From positions 19,257 to 83,256 of the forward strand of contig NZ_JASBRN010000079.1 in assembly GCF_030149505.1 (NCBI RefSeq): 64,000 nt of DNA. The letters run 5' to 3'. Positions 47,410-56,964 of the stretch are shown here, in pieces (the first letter of the stretch is position 1; every line of letters starts with the position of its first letter). The translations under genes were made by a program, and so were the position numbers. Below the pieces are notes generated by a model, which was not told where the DNA came from, did no database searches, and saw nothing but the letters and a program-made list of their open reading frames with translations. Source of the stretch: Nocardioides sp. (GTDB lineage: Bacteria; Actinomycetota; Actinomycetes; Propionibacteriales; Nocardioidaceae).

Positions 47410-48480
47410 CTAGCCCCTCGCCGCCGCCGAGACCCAATCGGCCAGCAGCCGCAGGGTCTCCTCGCGGGTGGGCGCGCTCCCCGGCTCCGTGCCCACGTGG
47501 GCGCCGGCCACCGGGTGCACCATCACCTCGTCGACCTCGTACGTCGTCGCCAGACGCTCCAGCTGCTCCCCCGCCTCGGCGGGGTCGCCGACGATCCAGC
47601 GCTGGGCCATCCGCTCGAGCATCTCGTCCTGCTGCGGGGAGAGCTCGACCTTCTCGGCCTCCTCCACCAGCAGCTGGGGACCCAGCGGCTGGCCGGTGCG
47701 CAGCGCCAGCATCATCAGCTGGTTCGGCAGCGCCCGTCGGCGCGCCTCGACCGAGGACTCCGCGACCACGGCGTTGACGGTCAGGAAGGTGCGCGGGGCG
47801 TCCAGGTGGGCCGAGGGGCGGAAGCTGCTGCGGTAGAGCTCGAGTGCCTCCAGCGTCCCCTGCCCGGAGAAGTGATGGGCGAAGACGTAGGGAAGCCCCA
47901 GCTGCGCCGCGAGCCTCGCTGAGTAGTCCGAGGAGCCCAGCAGCCACACGTCGGCGACCGAGGTGGCGCCGGGCGTGGCCCGCAAGGCCTGGGTACGCCC
48001 GGCGACCGAGACCTGCACTCCCTCGGGGGCCATCATCGCCAGGACGTCCTGGACGTACTGCGGGAAGTGCTGCACCGCCTCGTCGCTGACCCCGCCCGCG
48101 CCGTGGCGCAGCGCGTAGGAGGTGACCGGGTCGGTGCCGGGAGCACGGCCGATGCCGAGGTCGATCCGCCCGGGGAAGGCTGCCTCGAGCAGGGCGACCT
48201 GCTCGGCGACCACCAGCGGCGCGTGGTTGGGCAGCATCACCCCGCCCGAGCCGACCCGGATCCGCCGGGTGGCAGCGGCGAGCATGCCCATCAGCACGGG
48301 CGGGTTGGTCGCCGCCACCGATGGCATGTTGTGGTGCTCGGCGACCCAGTAGCGGCGGTAGCCGAGGTCGTCGGCCACCTGCGCGAGGGCCAGGCCGGCC
48401 GACAAGGCGTCGGCGCTCGTCTGGTCGGTGCGCACGGGCACCAGGTCGAGGACGGACAGGGCGGGGGCTGCGGAGGTCAT
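47410..48480 (-). CDS. LLM-class flavin-dependent oxidoreductase
   Basis: 356 residues, luciferase-like TIM barrel. Features: LSVLDLVPVRTDQTSADAL, YWVAEHHNMPSVAATNPPVL, IRVGSGGVMLPNHAPLVVAEQ, and DLGIGRAPGTDP. These match the MsnO8/alkanal monooxygenase-like group of the bacterial luciferase family that uses FMNH2 or F420. The substrate is unknown. It lies on the same strand as the ribosomal genes between terC and infA, a place not usual for it. Confidence 0.92.
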   Translation of the reverse strand: MTSAAPALSVLDLVPVRTDQTSADALSAGLALAQVADDLGYRRYWVAEHHNMPSVAATNPPVLMGMLAAATRRIRVGSGGVMLPNHAPLVVAEQVALLEAAFPGRIDLGIGRAPGTDPVTSYALRHGAGGVSDEAVQHFPQYVQDVLAMMAPEGVQVSVAGRTQALRATPGATSVADVWLLGSSDYSARLAAQLGLPYVFAHHFSGQGTLEALELYRSSFRPSAHLDAPRTFLTVNAVVAESSVEARRRALPNQLMMLALRTGQPLGPQLLVEEAEKVELSPQQDEMLERMAQRWIVGDPAEAGEQLERLATTYEVDEVMVHPVAGAHVGTEPGSAPTREETLRLLADWVSAAARG

Positions 48481-48556
48481 CGTGGTGACAACGCTCGCGG
48501 CCCCCGCCGTGTTCCGTGCAGGTCCGGTGCGATCTCGGTACAGGTGGAGCCGGGGC

Positions 48557-49573
48557 TCAGTCCTCGCCGCGCTCGGCCGGCTGCGGGGCCGGCGGGACGG
48601 CGGCGCCGCCGTCGGTCGCCACGACCTCGTCGTCCGCGCCCTTGGACTTGGCGAGGCTGGCGACCGCGGTGATGGTGAGCGCCACCAGGATGACCACGAG
48701 GCTCAACAGCGTCGGGACCTCCCAGTCGATCAGCCCGCCCTTGTAGGCGGCGTGGATGAAGAGCTTCACGCCGATCCAGCCGAGGATGAAGGCCAGGCCC
48801 AGGGACAGGTAGACCAGACGCTTGAGCAGGCCACCGATGAGGAAGTAGAGCTGGCGCAGGCCCATCAGGGCGAACACGTTGGCGGTGAAGACGAGGTACG
48901 GCTCGTCGGTGATGCCGAAGATCGCCGGGATCGAGTCGAGCGCGAAGAGGATGTCGGTGACGCCGAGGGCGAGGATGACGATGAGCATCGGGGAGTAGAC
49001 CCGGACGCCGTTGTCCTTCCACCACAGCTTCAGGCCGCGGTACTCCTCACCGACGTTGAGGTGGGTCTGAGCCCACTTCACGACCTTGTTGTCCTCGGGG
49101 TGCTCCTCCTCGTGCTTGCGGTAGCTGCGCACGAGGCCGACGGCGGTGTACACGAGGAAGGCGCCGAAGAGGTAGAAGACCCAGCTGAAGTTGCTGACCA
49201 GCTGGTAGCCGAGCGCGATGAAGATGCCGCGGAAGACCAGCGCCAGGATGATGCCCACCATGAGGGCCTCCTGCTGGTACTTGCGGGGCACCTTGAGCGC
49301 GGCCATCAGCACGATGAAGACGAAGAGGTTGTCGACCGAGAGGCTCTTCTCGACGATGAAGCCGGTGAAGTAGTCCACGCCGTAGTCGACGCCGTGGAAG
49401 AACATCACCCAGAAGCCGAAGACGGCCGCCGCGCTCATGTAGGCGATGAAGGCGATCGTGCACTCGCGCATCGACGGCTCGTGCGGGTTGCGGGCGATCA
49501 CGACCACGTCGAAGGTGAGCACCGCGATCGTCACTGCGATCGTGATGCTCCACTCGAGGGCGGAGACGTCCAT
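48557..49573 (-). CDS. TerC-family integral membrane protein (probable Mn exporter)
   Basis: 338 residues, about 8-9 hydrophobic helices. TerC hallmarks: EKSLSVDNLFVFIVLMAALKVP and ALGVTDILFALDSIPAIFGITDEP, with the conserved Asp residues in the two repeats. The family exports manganese, protecting from excess metal. AGGAG precedes the ATG by about 7 bases. A candidate manganese riboswitch occupies the 5' leader (49611-49706), supporting the metal role. The hydrophilic C-terminal tail is low complexity. Confidence 0.93.
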   Translation of the reverse strand: MDVSALEWSITIAVTIAVLTFDVVVIARNPHEPSMRECTIAFIAYMSAAAVFGFWVMFFHGVDYGVDYFTGFIVEKSLSVDNLFVFIVLMAALKVPRKYQQEALMVGIILALVFRGIFIALGYQLVSNFSWVFYLFGAFLVYTAVGLVRSYRKHEEEHPEDNKVVKWAQTHLNVGEEYRGLKLWWKDNGVRVYSPMLIVILALGVTDILFALDSIPAIFGITDEPYLVFTANVFALMGLRQLYFLIGGLLKRLVYLSLGLAFILGWIGVKLFIHAAYKGGLIDWEVPTLLSLVVILVALTITAVASLAKSKGADDEVVATDGGAAVPPAPQPAERGED

Positions 49574-49610
49574 GGGTCACTCCTAGGCGTGGAAGGGTAC
49601 GGCGAGCGGC

Positions 49611-49706
49611 CGGAGGTCTCTTCCGCCCGCGGAGCGAGCCGGTGGCACCGGGCCGCACAGGGCGACCGTGGTGACGACACCACCGTGACGGGAATACTCC
49701 CCTCCG
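49611..49706 (-). ncRNA. Candidate yybP-ykoY manganese riboswitch upstream of terC
   Basis: On the minus strand CGGAGG (49706-49701) pairs with CCTCCG (49616-49611) as a closing stem. Immediately inside is GGGGAGTA followed by TTCCC, the hallmark loop of yybP-ykoY elements, and on the 3' side GAGACC before the closing strand. A -10-like CAGACT at 49718-49713 places the start of transcription at the riboswitch 5' end. Terminal placement 38 bases before terC fits. The internal helices were judged by eye only. Confidence 0.6.
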
Positions 49707-49712
49707 CTGGGC

Positions 49713-49718
49713 AGTCTG
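49713..49718 (-). promoter_or_regulatory. -10-like CAGACT for riboswitch-terC transcript
   Basis: CAGACT ends 7 bases before the 5' closing stem of the riboswitch candidate, the distance expected between a -10 and a transcription start. Confidence 0.4.
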
Positions 49719-49761
49719 GCACGACCCGGCCGGGTGGGAGGAATCCGACCGGCCTCCGGGC

Positions 49762-50586
49762 TCAGTCTGCCAGGGGCCCGAAGGGCACGCCGAGCGCCGT
49801 CAGCTCGGCCTCGCCGCCGTCGAGAGCGGTGAGCACCCACGCGCCGTGGGCGGTCAGCGTGAAGGTGTGCTCGTGGTGGGCGGCCCAGGAGCCGTCGGAG
49901 GTGACGACGGTCCAGTCGTCCTCCAGGACCACGGTCTCCTTGCCGCCCAGGGTCACCATCGGCTCCACCGCCAGCGCCAGGCCCTCCACCAGCCGCGGAC
50001 CGCGCCCGGGCCGGCCGTAGTTCGGGACGTTGGGCGGCAGGTGCATGGCCGAGCCGATGCCGTGGCCGACGTAGTCCTCGAGGATGCCGAACTCCCCGCT
50101 GGCCCGCACGTGGCTCTCGATCGCGTGGGAGATGTCGGTGACGCGCCCACCGCGGCGGGCCGCGGCGATCCCGCGCCACATGGCCTGGCGGGTGACCTCG
50201 CTCAGGTGCGTGACCTCGTCCGGCACCTCGCCGACCGCGACGGTGGTGGCGGCGTCGCCGTGCCAACCCTCGACGATCGCGCCGCAGTCGATGGAGACGA
50301 CGTCGCCCTCGGCCAGCACCCGGCCTCCGGGGATCCCGTGGACGACCTCGTCGTTCACCGAGGCGCAGATCGAGGCGGGGAAGCCGTGGTAGCCCTTGAA
50401 GGAGGGCGTGGCACCGCGGGAGCGGATGCTGTCCTCGGCGATGGCGTCGAGCTCACCGGTGCTGATGCCGGCACGGACCTCGGCCCGCAGCAGCTCGAGG
50501 GTCTCCCCCACGACCAGCCCGGCGCGACGCATCATCCGGACCTGGTCGGGGTCCTTGATCTCCAGGCCGCGGTCGAGCAGTCCCAT
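49762..50586 (-). CDS. map: Methionine aminopeptidase, type I
   Basis: Removes the initiator Met from nascent proteins. 274 residues. Metal ligands are within SIDCGAIVEGWHGDAATT (two Asp), GHGIGSAMH (His), EPMV (Glu) and a late Glu in HHEHTF. It begins 14 bases after the adk stop in the conserved secY-adk-map order. The usual next genes, infA and rpmJ, are separated from it by terC and an LLM oxidoreductase. Confidence 0.97.
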   Translation of the reverse strand: MGLLDRGLEIKDPDQVRMMRRAGLVVGETLELLRAEVRAGISTGELDAIAEDSIRSRGATPSFKGYHGFPASICASVNDEVVHGIPGGRVLAEGDVVSIDCGAIVEGWHGDAATTVAVGEVPDEVTHLSEVTRQAMWRGIAAARRGGRVTDISHAIESHVRASGEFGILEDYVGHGIGSAMHLPPNVPNYGRPGRGPRLVEGLALAVEPMVTLGGKETVVLEDDWTVVTSDGSWAAHHEHTFTLTAHGAWVLTALDGGEAELTALGVPFGPLAD

Positions 50587-50600
50587 CCGGTACGACGCCG

Positions 50601-51182
50601 TCAGGATGCGGCCGAGCCGCGGCCGTCCAGCGCGGACAGGATGCGCGCGGAGACCTCGTCGACCTCGCCGAGGCCGTCGACCTCGAGCAGGAGGCCCCGG
50701 TCGCGGTAGACGTCGATGAGCGGGGCGGTCTGCTCGGTGTAGACGTCCTGGCGGTGCCGGATGACGTCCTCGGTGTCGTCGGAGCGGCCGCTGGTCTCGG
50801 CGCGCTTGAGCAGCCGCTGGACCAGCTCGTCGGCGTCGACGGTCAGGACCACGACGACGTCGAGGGACCGGTCCGCGGCCGCGAGCATGCCGTCGAGCTC
50901 CTCGACCTGGGCCAGGGTGCGCGGGTAGCCGTCGAGCAGGAAGCCGGGCTCGGCGTCGGGCTCGGCGATCCGGTGGCGCACCATCTCGTTGGTCACCGAG
51001 TCGGGGACGTACTCCCCCGCGTCCATGTAGCGCTTGGCCTCGAGGCCCAGCGGGGTGCCCTCGGAGACGTTGGCGCGGAAGATGTCGCCGGTCGAGATCG
51101 CCGGGATGCCGAAGCGACCCGCCACGACCGTCGCCTGGGTGCCCTTGCCGGCGCCGGGCGGCCCCATGAAGATCATGCGCAT
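50601..51182 (-). CDS. adk: Adenylate kinase (short, lid-less form)
   Basis: Interconverts AMP, ADP and ATP. 193 residues. P-loop GPPGAGKGTQ at the N-terminus, AMP-binding region SEGTPLGLEAKRYMDAGEYVP, and GFLLDGYPRTLAQVEELD. The LID insertion and its cysteines are absent; a short RAETSGRSDDTEDVIRHR replaces it, as in mycobacterial Adk. The start overlaps the secY stop by one base (TAATG), so the two are translationally coupled. Confidence 0.97.
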   Translation of the reverse strand: MRMIFMGPPGAGKGTQATVVAGRFGIPAISTGDIFRANVSEGTPLGLEAKRYMDAGEYVPDSVTNEMVRHRIAEPDAEPGFLLDGYPRTLAQVEELDGMLAAADRSLDVVVVLTVDADELVQRLLKRAETSGRSDDTEDVIRHRQDVYTEQTAPLIDVYRDRGLLLEVDGLGEVDEVSARILSALDGRGSAAS

Positions 51183-52501
51183 TACTTGAGGAATCCTTCG
51201 TAGTTGCGCTGCTGGAGCTGGCTCTCGATCTGCTTCACCGTGTCCAGGGCCACGCCGACCATGATGAGGATGGACGTGCCGCCGAACGGGAAGTTCTGGT
51301 TCGCGTCGATGAGAACCAGGGCGATGAGCGGGATCAGGGCGATGAGCCCGAGGTAGAGCGCGCCAGGAGCGGTGATGCGGGACAGGACGTAGGACAGGTA
51401 GTCCTCGGTCGGCTTGCCCGCCCGGATCCCGGGGATGAAGCCGCCGTACTTCTTCATGTTGTCGGCCACCTCGTGCGGGTTGAAGGTGATCGAGACGTAG
51501 AAGTAGGTGAAGAAGACGATGAGACCGAAGTAGGCGGCCATGTAGAGCGGGTGGTCGCCGGTGACGAAGTAGCGGCTGACCCAGCTGACCCAGCCCGAGG
51601 TGCTGTTCTGGTTGAACTGCACGGCCATGGCCGGGAGGTAGAGCAGCGAGCTGGCGAAGATCACCGGGATGATGCCGGCCTGGTTCACCTTGAGCGGGAT
51701 GTAGGTCGAGGAGCCGCCGAACATCTTGCGCCCGACCATGCGGCGCGCGTACTGCACCGGGATGCGGCGCTGCGCCTGCTCGATGAAGATGACGGCCGCG
51801 ACGATGACCAGGCCGATGACCAGCACGACGCCGAAGGTCCACCAGCCCTGGCTCTTGCCGACCTCCCAGAGCGCGCCCGGGAAGGTGGCGACGACCTGGC
51901 AGAAGATCAGGATCGACATGCCGTTGCCGACGCCGCGCTCGGTGATGAGCTCGCCGAGCCACATGATCACCGCGGTGCCGGCGGTCATGGTCACGACCAT
52001 GACCAGGAAGGTGCTGGTGCTGTTGGAGTGCAGCAGGTCGAGGTTGCACTGCAGGAGGTTGCCCGAGCGGGCCAGGGCCACGATGCCGGTCGCCTGGAGC
52101 AGGGCCAGGCCCAGCGTGAGGTAGCGGGTGTACTGGGTGATCTTGGTCTGGCCGGCCTGGCCCTCCTTCTTGAGGGCCTCCAGCCGCGGGATCACCACCA
52201 CCAGCAGCTGCAGGATGATGCTCGCGGTGATGTACGGCATGATCCCGAGCGCGAAGATCGTGAGCTGGAGCAGCGCTCCGCCGGAGAACAGGTTCACCAG
52301 GCTGTAGAGGCTGGCGTTCTCCCCCTGGGAGGCCAGGTCGATGCACTGGCGCACGTTGGCGACGTTCACCCCGGGCGCAGGGATCTGCGAGCCGGCCCGG
52401 AAGATCACGATGATCATCAGGACGAACAGCAGCTTGCGACGCAGGTCGGGCGTCCGGAAAGCGTTGGCGAAGGCGCCGAGCACGAGATCCTCTTTCTCCA
52501 C
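51182..52501 (-). CDS. secY: Protein translocase subunit SecY
   Basis: 439 residues, ten membrane helices forming the Sec channel. N-terminal AFANAFRTPDLRRKLLFVLMI; GIMPYITASIILQLL; GERGVGNG-type motif seen as ITERGVGNGMSILIF; cytoplasmic loop FNPHEVADNMKKYGGFIPGIRAGK. Located after rplO but separated by 147 bases with a very strong hairpin, so it is likely to have its own promoter together with adk and map. Confidence 0.98.
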   Translation of the reverse strand: MEKEDLVLGAFANAFRTPDLRRKLLFVLMIIVIFRAGSQIPAPGVNVANVRQCIDLASQGENASLYSLVNLFSGGALLQLTIFALGIMPYITASIILQLLVVVIPRLEALKKEGQAGQTKITQYTRYLTLGLALLQATGIVALARSGNLLQCNLDLLHSNSTSTFLVMVVTMTAGTAVIMWLGELITERGVGNGMSILIFCQVVATFPGALWEVGKSQGWWTFGVVLVIGLVIVAAVIFIEQAQRRIPVQYARRMVGRKMFGGSSTYIPLKVNQAGIIPVIFASSLLYLPAMAVQFNQNSTSGWVSWVSRYFVTGDHPLYMAAYFGLIVFFTYFYVSITFNPHEVADNMKKYGGFIPGIRAGKPTEDYLSYVLSRITAPGALYLGLIALIPLIALVLIDANQNFPFGGTSILIMVGVALDTVKQIESQLQQRNYEGFLK

Positions 52502-52578
52502 ACAGTTGTGGCTCCCCGGGCGGGCCCGGAAAGCCTCCGGAAGCCTAACAGGCGGCTACCGGGCAGGTCGTCGAGCGG

Positions 52579-52637
52579 GGGTACGGCAAGGGCGCGGGTG
52601 CGTCGCCTCTACGGCGTGCACCCGCGCCCTCGTACCC
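52579..52637 (-). terminator. 20-bp hairpin between rplO and secY
   Basis: Outer arms GGGTACG / CGTACCC (52579-52585 and 52631-52637) and inner 13-bp arms at 52589-52601 and 52618-52630, with a 3-base bulge between. Begins 12 bases beyond the rplO stop. The strongest hairpin in the supercluster; likely terminates or attenuates the spc transcript before secY. Confidence 0.75.
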
Positions 52638-52648
52638 GGTGGGTCGGG

Positions 52649-53089
52649 TCAGACCGTGGTGGTCGAGCCGCCCGCGGCCTCGATCTTGGAGACCGCGGAG
52701 GCGGAGAAGGCGTGCGCGGTCACGTCGACCTTGACCGAGATCTCGCCCTGGCCCAGGACCTTGACCAGCTCGTTCTTGCGGACGGCGCCCTTGGCGACCA
52801 GGTCCTCGACGGTGACGGCGCCACCCTCGGGGAACAGCGCGCTGATCTTGTCGAGGTTCACCACCTGGAACTCCACCTTGAAGGGGTTCTTGAAGCCCTT
52901 CAGCTTGGGGAGCCGCATGTGGATCGGCATCTGGCCACCCTCGAAGGCGACCGGCACCTGGTACCGGGCCTTGGTGCCCTTGGTACCACGGCCGGCGGTC
53001 TTGCCCTTCGAGCCCTCACCGCGACCGACGCGGGTCTTGGCGGTCTTGGCGCCGGGAGCCGGCTTCAGGTTGTGCAGCTTGAGCGTCAT
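52649..53089 (-). CDS. rplO: Ribosomal protein L15
   Basis: 50S protein L15, 146 residues: [60 protein letters not shown]. Starts one base after rpmD. It is the last gene before a strong hairpin, so it probably closes the upstream transcript. Confidence 0.98.
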   Translation of the reverse strand: MTLKLHNLKPAPGAKTAKTRVGRGEGSKGKTAGRGTKGTKARYQVPVAFEGGQMPIHMRLPKLKGFKNPFKVEFQVVNLDKISALFPEGGAVTVEDLVAKGAVRKNELVKVLGQGEISVKVDVTAHAFSASAVSKIEAAGGSTTTV

Positions 53090-53090
53090 G

Positions 53091-53273
53091 TCACTCGACC
53101 TCCTCGACCGTCACCAGGTGACGGACGGTGTGGACCATGCCGCGGATCTCCGGGCGGTCCTCCTTGACGACCACGTCGCCGATCCGCTTGAGGCCGAGCG
53201 TGCGCACGGTCTCGCGCTGGTTGGCCTTGCAGCCGATCGTGGACTTCATCTGCTGGATCTTCAGCTGCGCCAT
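53091..53273 (-). CDS. rpmD: Ribosomal protein L30
   Basis: 50S protein L30, 60 residues: [55 protein letters not shown]. The ATG overlaps the rpsE stop by one base (TGATG), with AGGAGG just upstream. Confidence 0.98.
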   Translation of the reverse strand: MAQLKIQQMKSTIGCKANQRETVRTLGLKRIGDVVVKEDRPEIRGMVHTVRHLVTVEEVE

Positions 53274-53893
53274 CAGGAGGACACCTCCTGCGAGACACCG
53301 GCCGGGACCTCGGCGCGCGCCTTCAGCAGCGCGGCCGGGGTGACCTGCTCGACGGTGAGACCACGACGGGCGGCGACGGCCTCGGGCTGCTCGAGCATCC
53401 GCAAGGCCTCCACCGTCGCGTGGACGATGTTGATCTGGTTCGACGAGCCCAGCGACTTGCTGAGGATGTCGTGGATGCCGGCGCACTCCAGCACCGCGCG
53501 CACCGGGCCACCGGCGATCACACCGGTACCGGGAGCGGCGGGACGCAGCATGACCACGCCGGCCGCCTTCTCGCCCTGGACCGGGTGAGGGATGGTGCCC
53601 TGGATCCGCGGGACGCGGAAGAAGTTCTTCTTGGCCTCCTCGACACCCTTGGCGATCGCCGCAGGCACCTCCTTGGCCTTGCCGTAGCCGACGCCGACCA
53701 GACCCTCACCGTCACCGACGACCACGAGGGCGGTGAAGCTGAAGCGACGACCACCCTTCACGACCTTGGCGACACGGTTGATCGCAACGACGCGCTCGAT
53801 GTAGGCGGTCTTGTCCGCGCCCTGGCCACCGCGACGGTCGTCACGGCCTCCACGGCGCTCGCCACCGCGCTGTCCGCGCTGGGCTCCGCTCAT
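53273..53893 (-). CDS. rpsE: Ribosomal protein S5
   Basis: 30S protein S5, 206 residues. The core (about 30-195) has [40 protein letters not shown] and [18 protein letters not shown]. An N-terminal extension of about 28 residues is rich in Arg and Gly ([19 protein letters not shown]), a feature common in actinobacteria. Coupled to rpmD by overlapping stop and start. Confidence 0.98.
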   Translation of the reverse strand: MSGAQRGQRGGERRGGRDDRRGGQGADKTAYIERVVAINRVAKVVKGGRRFSFTALVVVGDGEGLVGVGYGKAKEVPAAIAKGVEEAKKNFFRVPRIQGTIPHPVQGEKAAGVVMLRPAAPGTGVIAGGPVRAVLECAGIHDILSKSLGSSNQINIVHATVEALRMLEQPEAVAARRGLTVEQVTPAALLKARAEVPAGVSQEVSS

Positions 53894-53927
53894 GAGACTT
53901 TCCTCTTCTCTCTTGCTCTGTCTGCGA

Positions 53928-54311
53928 TCAGAAGGTCAGGCCGCCCTCACGGGCGGCATCGGCCAGGGCCGCGATGCGACCGTGGTACTTGTTGCCGGCG
54001 CGGTCGAAGACGACCCCGTCGACACCAGCAGCCTTGGCGCGCTCGGCGACGAGCTCGCCGACCTTCTTCGCCTTGGCGGTCTTGTCGCCGGACGTGGCCC
54101 GCACGTCGGCCTCCATGGTGGAGGCGCTGGCCAGCGTCTTGCCGACCAGGTCGTCGACGACCTGGACCGAGATGTGCTTGGCGCTGCGGGTGACGACCAG
54201 GCGAGGCCGCTCCGCGGTCCCCTGGATCTTCTTGCGACCACGGACCTGGCGGCGCAGGCGCGCCCGGGTCTTGGTAGCGGTGTGCTTGTGGTTCGACAGT
54301 GCGATACCCAT
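53928..54311 (-). CDS. rplR: Ribosomal protein L18
   Basis: 50S protein L18, 5S rRNA-binding, about 127 residues: [62 protein letters not shown] 54311 is chosen; GTG 54317, overlapping the rplF stop, is possible. Confidence 0.97.
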   Translation of the reverse strand: MGIALSNHKHTATKTRARLRRQVRGRKKIQGTAERPRLVVTRSAKHISVQVVDDLVGKTLASASTMEADVRATSGDKTAKAKKVGELVAERAKAAGVDGVVFDRAGNKYHGRIAALADAAREGGLTF

Positions 54312-54313
54312 GG

Positions 54314-54853
54314 TCACTTACCAGCCTTTCCGACCTTGCGGCGGATGTGCTCGCCGGCGTAGCGCACGCCCTTGCCCTTGTAGGGCTCGGGCTTGCGGAG
54401 CTTGCGGATGTTCGCGGCGACCTCGCCGACCAGCTGCTTGTCGATGCCCTGGACACCGAGCTTGGTCGGGCCCTCGACGGCGAAGGTGATGCCCTCGGGG
54501 GCGTCGAAGATGATCGGGTGGCTGTAGCCGAGCTGGAACTCCAGCTGGGTGGGGCCCTTGGACAGGACGCGGTAACCGACGCCCACGATCTCGAGCTTCT
54601 TCTCGTAGCCCTCGGTCACGCCCACGACCATGTTGTTGACCAGCGTGCGGGTGAGGCCGTGGAGCGACTTCGACTCACGCTCGTCGTTGGGACGCTTGAC
54701 GTCCAGGACGCCCTCGCCCTTCTCGACCACGATCGGGGCGGCGACAGCGTGGCTCAGGGTGCCCTTGGGGCCCTTGACCGTCACCGTGGCGCCGTCGATG
54801 GAGACGTCGACCCCGGACGGGACCGGGACGGGGAGCTTGCCAATGCGCGACAT
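54314..54853 (-). CDS. rplF: Ribosomal protein L6
   Basis: 50S protein L6, 179 residues with two related domains: [65 protein letters not shown] precedes the ATG. Located in the standard spc order between rpsH and rplR. Confidence 0.98.
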   Translation of the reverse strand: MSRIGKLPVPVPSGVDVSIDGATVTVKGPKGTLSHAVAAPIVVEKGEGVLDVKRPNDERESKSLHGLTRTLVNNMVVGVTEGYEKKLEIVGVGYRVLSKGPTQLEFQLGYSHPIIFDAPEGITFAVEGPTKLGVQGIDKQLVGEVAANIRKLRKPEPYKGKGVRYAGEHIRRKVGKAGK

Positions 54854-54878
54854 GCGTTTTCTCCTCTCGTCTCTCTCG

Positions 54879-55286
54879 TCACCAGACGTAGGCGAGGACT
54901 TCCCCACCCACGCCCTTCTGGTTGGCCTGGCGGTCGGTCAGCAGGCCCTGGCTCGTCGAGATGATCGCGACGCCCAGGCCGCCGAGCACCTTGGGAAGAC
55001 CGGTGTGCTTGGCGTAGACCCGCAGGCCGGGCTTGCTGATGCGGCGCACGCCCGCGATGGAGCGCTCGCGGTTGCGGCCGTACTTCAGGGTGATGGTCAG
55101 CGTCTTGCCGACCTCGCCCTCGGCCGGGTCCGCCACGGTGTAGGAGGTGATGTAGCCCTCCTGCTGGAGGATGTCGGCCACGCCCTGCTTGAGCTTGCTG
55201 TAGGGCATCGACACCGAGTCGTGGTACGCCTGGTTGGCGTTGCGCAGACGGGTCAGCATGTCTGCGATCGGGTCAGTCATCGTCAT
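54879..55286 (-). CDS. rpsH: Ribosomal protein S8
   Basis: 30S protein S8, 135 residues: [58 protein letters not shown]. The start could be at the first or the third codon (MTMTDP). S8 is the classical repressor of spc operons; no obvious target site was recognised upstream of rplE by eye. Confidence 0.98.
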   Translation of the reverse strand: MTMTDPIADMLTRLRNANQAYHDSVSMPYSKLKQGVADILQQEGYITSYTVADPAEGEVGKTLTITLKYGRNRERSIAGVRRISKPGLRVYAKHTGLPKVLGGLGVAIISTSQGLLTDRQANQKGVGGEVLAYVW

Positions 55287-55355
55287 GAGGTGGGTTCTTT
55301 CTCGAAGTGGTTTCGCCCCGCCGGAGCAGCGGCGACCTTCAACGTGGGTGAGGTG

Positions 55356-55541
55356 TTACCAGGAGGACTTGGTCACGCCGGGGAGCTCGCCGCGGTGGGC
55401 CATCTCGCGCAGGCAGATGCGGCACAGGCCGAACTTGCGGTAGACGGCCTTGGGCCGGCCGCAGCGCTGGCAGCGGGTGTAGCCACGCACGGCGAACTTG
55501 GGCTTGCGCGCAGCCTTGACCTTCAGCGAAGTCTTCGCCAT
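55356..55541 (-). CDS. rpsN: Ribosomal protein S14, zinc type Z
   Basis: 30S protein S14, 61 residues, zinc-binding short form with Cys24, Cys27, Cys40 and Cys43 (YTRCQRCG and GLCRICLRE). This form suits zinc-replete growth; many actinobacteria also carry a zinc-free S14 elsewhere. One base after rplE. Confidence 0.98.
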   Translation of the reverse strand: MAKTSLKVKAARKPKFAVRGYTRCQRCGRPKAVYRKFGLCRICLREMAHRGELPGVTKSSW

Positions 55542-55542
55542 G

Positions 55543-56130
55543 TCAGTTCTCCTTGAACGGGAAGCCGAGCTGCTTGAGCAGCGCGCGGCCCTGGTCGTCG
55601 TTGGTCGCGGTGGTGACCACGGTGATGTCCATGCCGCGCGAGCGGTCGATCTTGTCCTGGTCGATCTCGTGGAACATGACCTGCTCGGTCAGACCGAAGG
55701 TGTAGTTGCCACGGCCGTCGAACTGCTTGGGCGAGAGGCCGCGGAAGTCACGGATGCGGGGCAGGGCGATGGAGAGCAGCCGGTCGGCGAACTCCCACAT
55801 GCGGTCGCCGCGCAGCGTCACGTGGGCGCCGATGGGCATGCCCTCGCGCAGCTTGAACTGGGCGATCGACTTGCGCGCCTTCGTCACGGTCGGCTTCTGA
55901 CCGGTGATCGCGGTGAGGTCGCGCACGGCGCCCTCGATCAGCTTGGAGTCGCGGGCAGCCTCGCCCACACCCATGTTGACCACGATCTTGGTCAGGCCCG
56001 GGACCTGCATGATGTTCTTGATGTCGAACTCGGACTGCAGCGCGGGGATGATCTCCTCGCGGTAGCGGGTCTTGAGCCGGGGCGTGACCTTGGCCGCGGT
56101 CGCGGGGGTCTCGGTGGTGGTCTCGGTCAT
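55543..56130 (-). CDS. rplE: Ribosomal protein L5
   Basis: 50S protein L5, 195 residues, binds 5S r[61 protein letters not shown] short Thr/Ala-rich extension precedes the core. Overlap-tight with rplX and rpsN. Confidence 0.98.
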   Translation of the reverse strand: MTETTTETPATAAKVTPRLKTRYREEIIPALQSEFDIKNIMQVPGLTKIVVNMGVGEAARDSKLIEGAVRDLTAITGQKPTVTKARKSIAQFKLREGMPIGAHVTLRGDRMWEFADRLLSIALPRIRDFRGLSPKQFDGRGNYTFGLTEQVMFHEIDQDKIDRSRGMDITVVTTATNDDQGRALLKQLGFPFKEN

Positions 56131-56131
56131 C

Positions 56132-56497
56132 TCAGATCTCCTTGCCGCTCTTGCGGGAGATGCGGACGCTGCGCTCGGCCTCGTAGGTCGAGCCGTCGGG
56201 ACGACGCTTGGTGACCGGCACGCGCTTGAAGCCGATCCGGGTCACGCCGTCGCCCTCGACCAGCATCACGTTGGACACGTGGATCGGCGCCTCGGCGGTG
56301 ATGATGCCGCCGGTGGTGCCGGCGCGACCGCCCTGGTTGACGACCTTGGTGTGCCGCTTGATGCGGTTCACGCCCTCGACGATCACCCGCTGCTCCTCAC
56401 GGAGCACCTGGATCACCTTGCCCTCGGCGCCCTTGTCCTTGCCGGCGATGACCTTGACGGTGTCGCCCTTCTTGATGTTCACGCTGTTCTTCCCCAT
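56132..56497 (-). CDS. rplX: Ribosomal protein L24
   Basis: 50S protein L24, 121 residues, N-terminal KOW motif ([20 protein letters not shown]), then [20 protein letters not shown] and [13 protein letters not shown]. An assembly-initiator protein of the large subunit. 3 bases after rplN. Confidence 0.98.
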   Translation of the reverse strand: MGKNSVNIKKGDTVKVIAGKDKGAEGKVIQVLREEQRVIVEGVNRIKRHTKVVNQGGRAGTTGGIITAEAPIHVSNVMLVEGDGVTRIGFKRVPVTKRRPDGSTYEAERSVRISRKSGKEI

Positions 56498-56500
56498 GGC

Positions 56501-56869
56501 TCAGAGCACCTCCGGCGCCAGCGAGATGATCTTCATGAACTTCTTGTCGCGCAGCTCGCGACCGACGGGGCCGAAGATGCGGGTGCCCCGCGGCTCGCCG
56601 TCGTTCTTGAGGATCACGGCCGCGTTCTCGTCGAAGCGGATGTAGGACCCGTCGGGCCGGCGGCGCTCCTTGACGGTGCGCACGACGACGGCCTTGACGA
56701 CGTCGCCCTTCTTGACGTTGCCACCCGGGATGGCGTCCTTGACGGTGGCGACGATGGTGTCACCGATCCCGGCGTAGCGGCGGCCCGAGCCACCGAGAAC
56801 ACGGATGCAGAGGATCTCCTTCGCACCGGTGTTGTCGGCGACCTTGAGCCGCGACTCCTGCTGAATCAT
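56501..56869 (-). CDS. rplN: Ribosomal protein L14
   Basis: 50S protein L14, 122 residues: [61 protein letters not shown] 95-base gap separates it from rpsQ, the usual S10-to-spc boundary. Confidence 0.98.
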   Translation of the reverse strand: MIQQESRLKVADNTGAKEILCIRVLGGSGRRYAGIGDTIVATVKDAIPGGNVKKGDVVKAVVVRTVKERRRPDGSYIRFDENAAVILKNDGEPRGTRIFGPVGRELRDKKFMKIISLAPEVL

Positions 56870-56964
56870 TTTCTCTCCTGGTCGTCGTGCTGGTTCTCAC
56901 CGACGCGGTGGTCGGTGAGCCTGGCCGAACTACATGGGGGTGGGGCTCGCCTCGCGGCGAGGAG

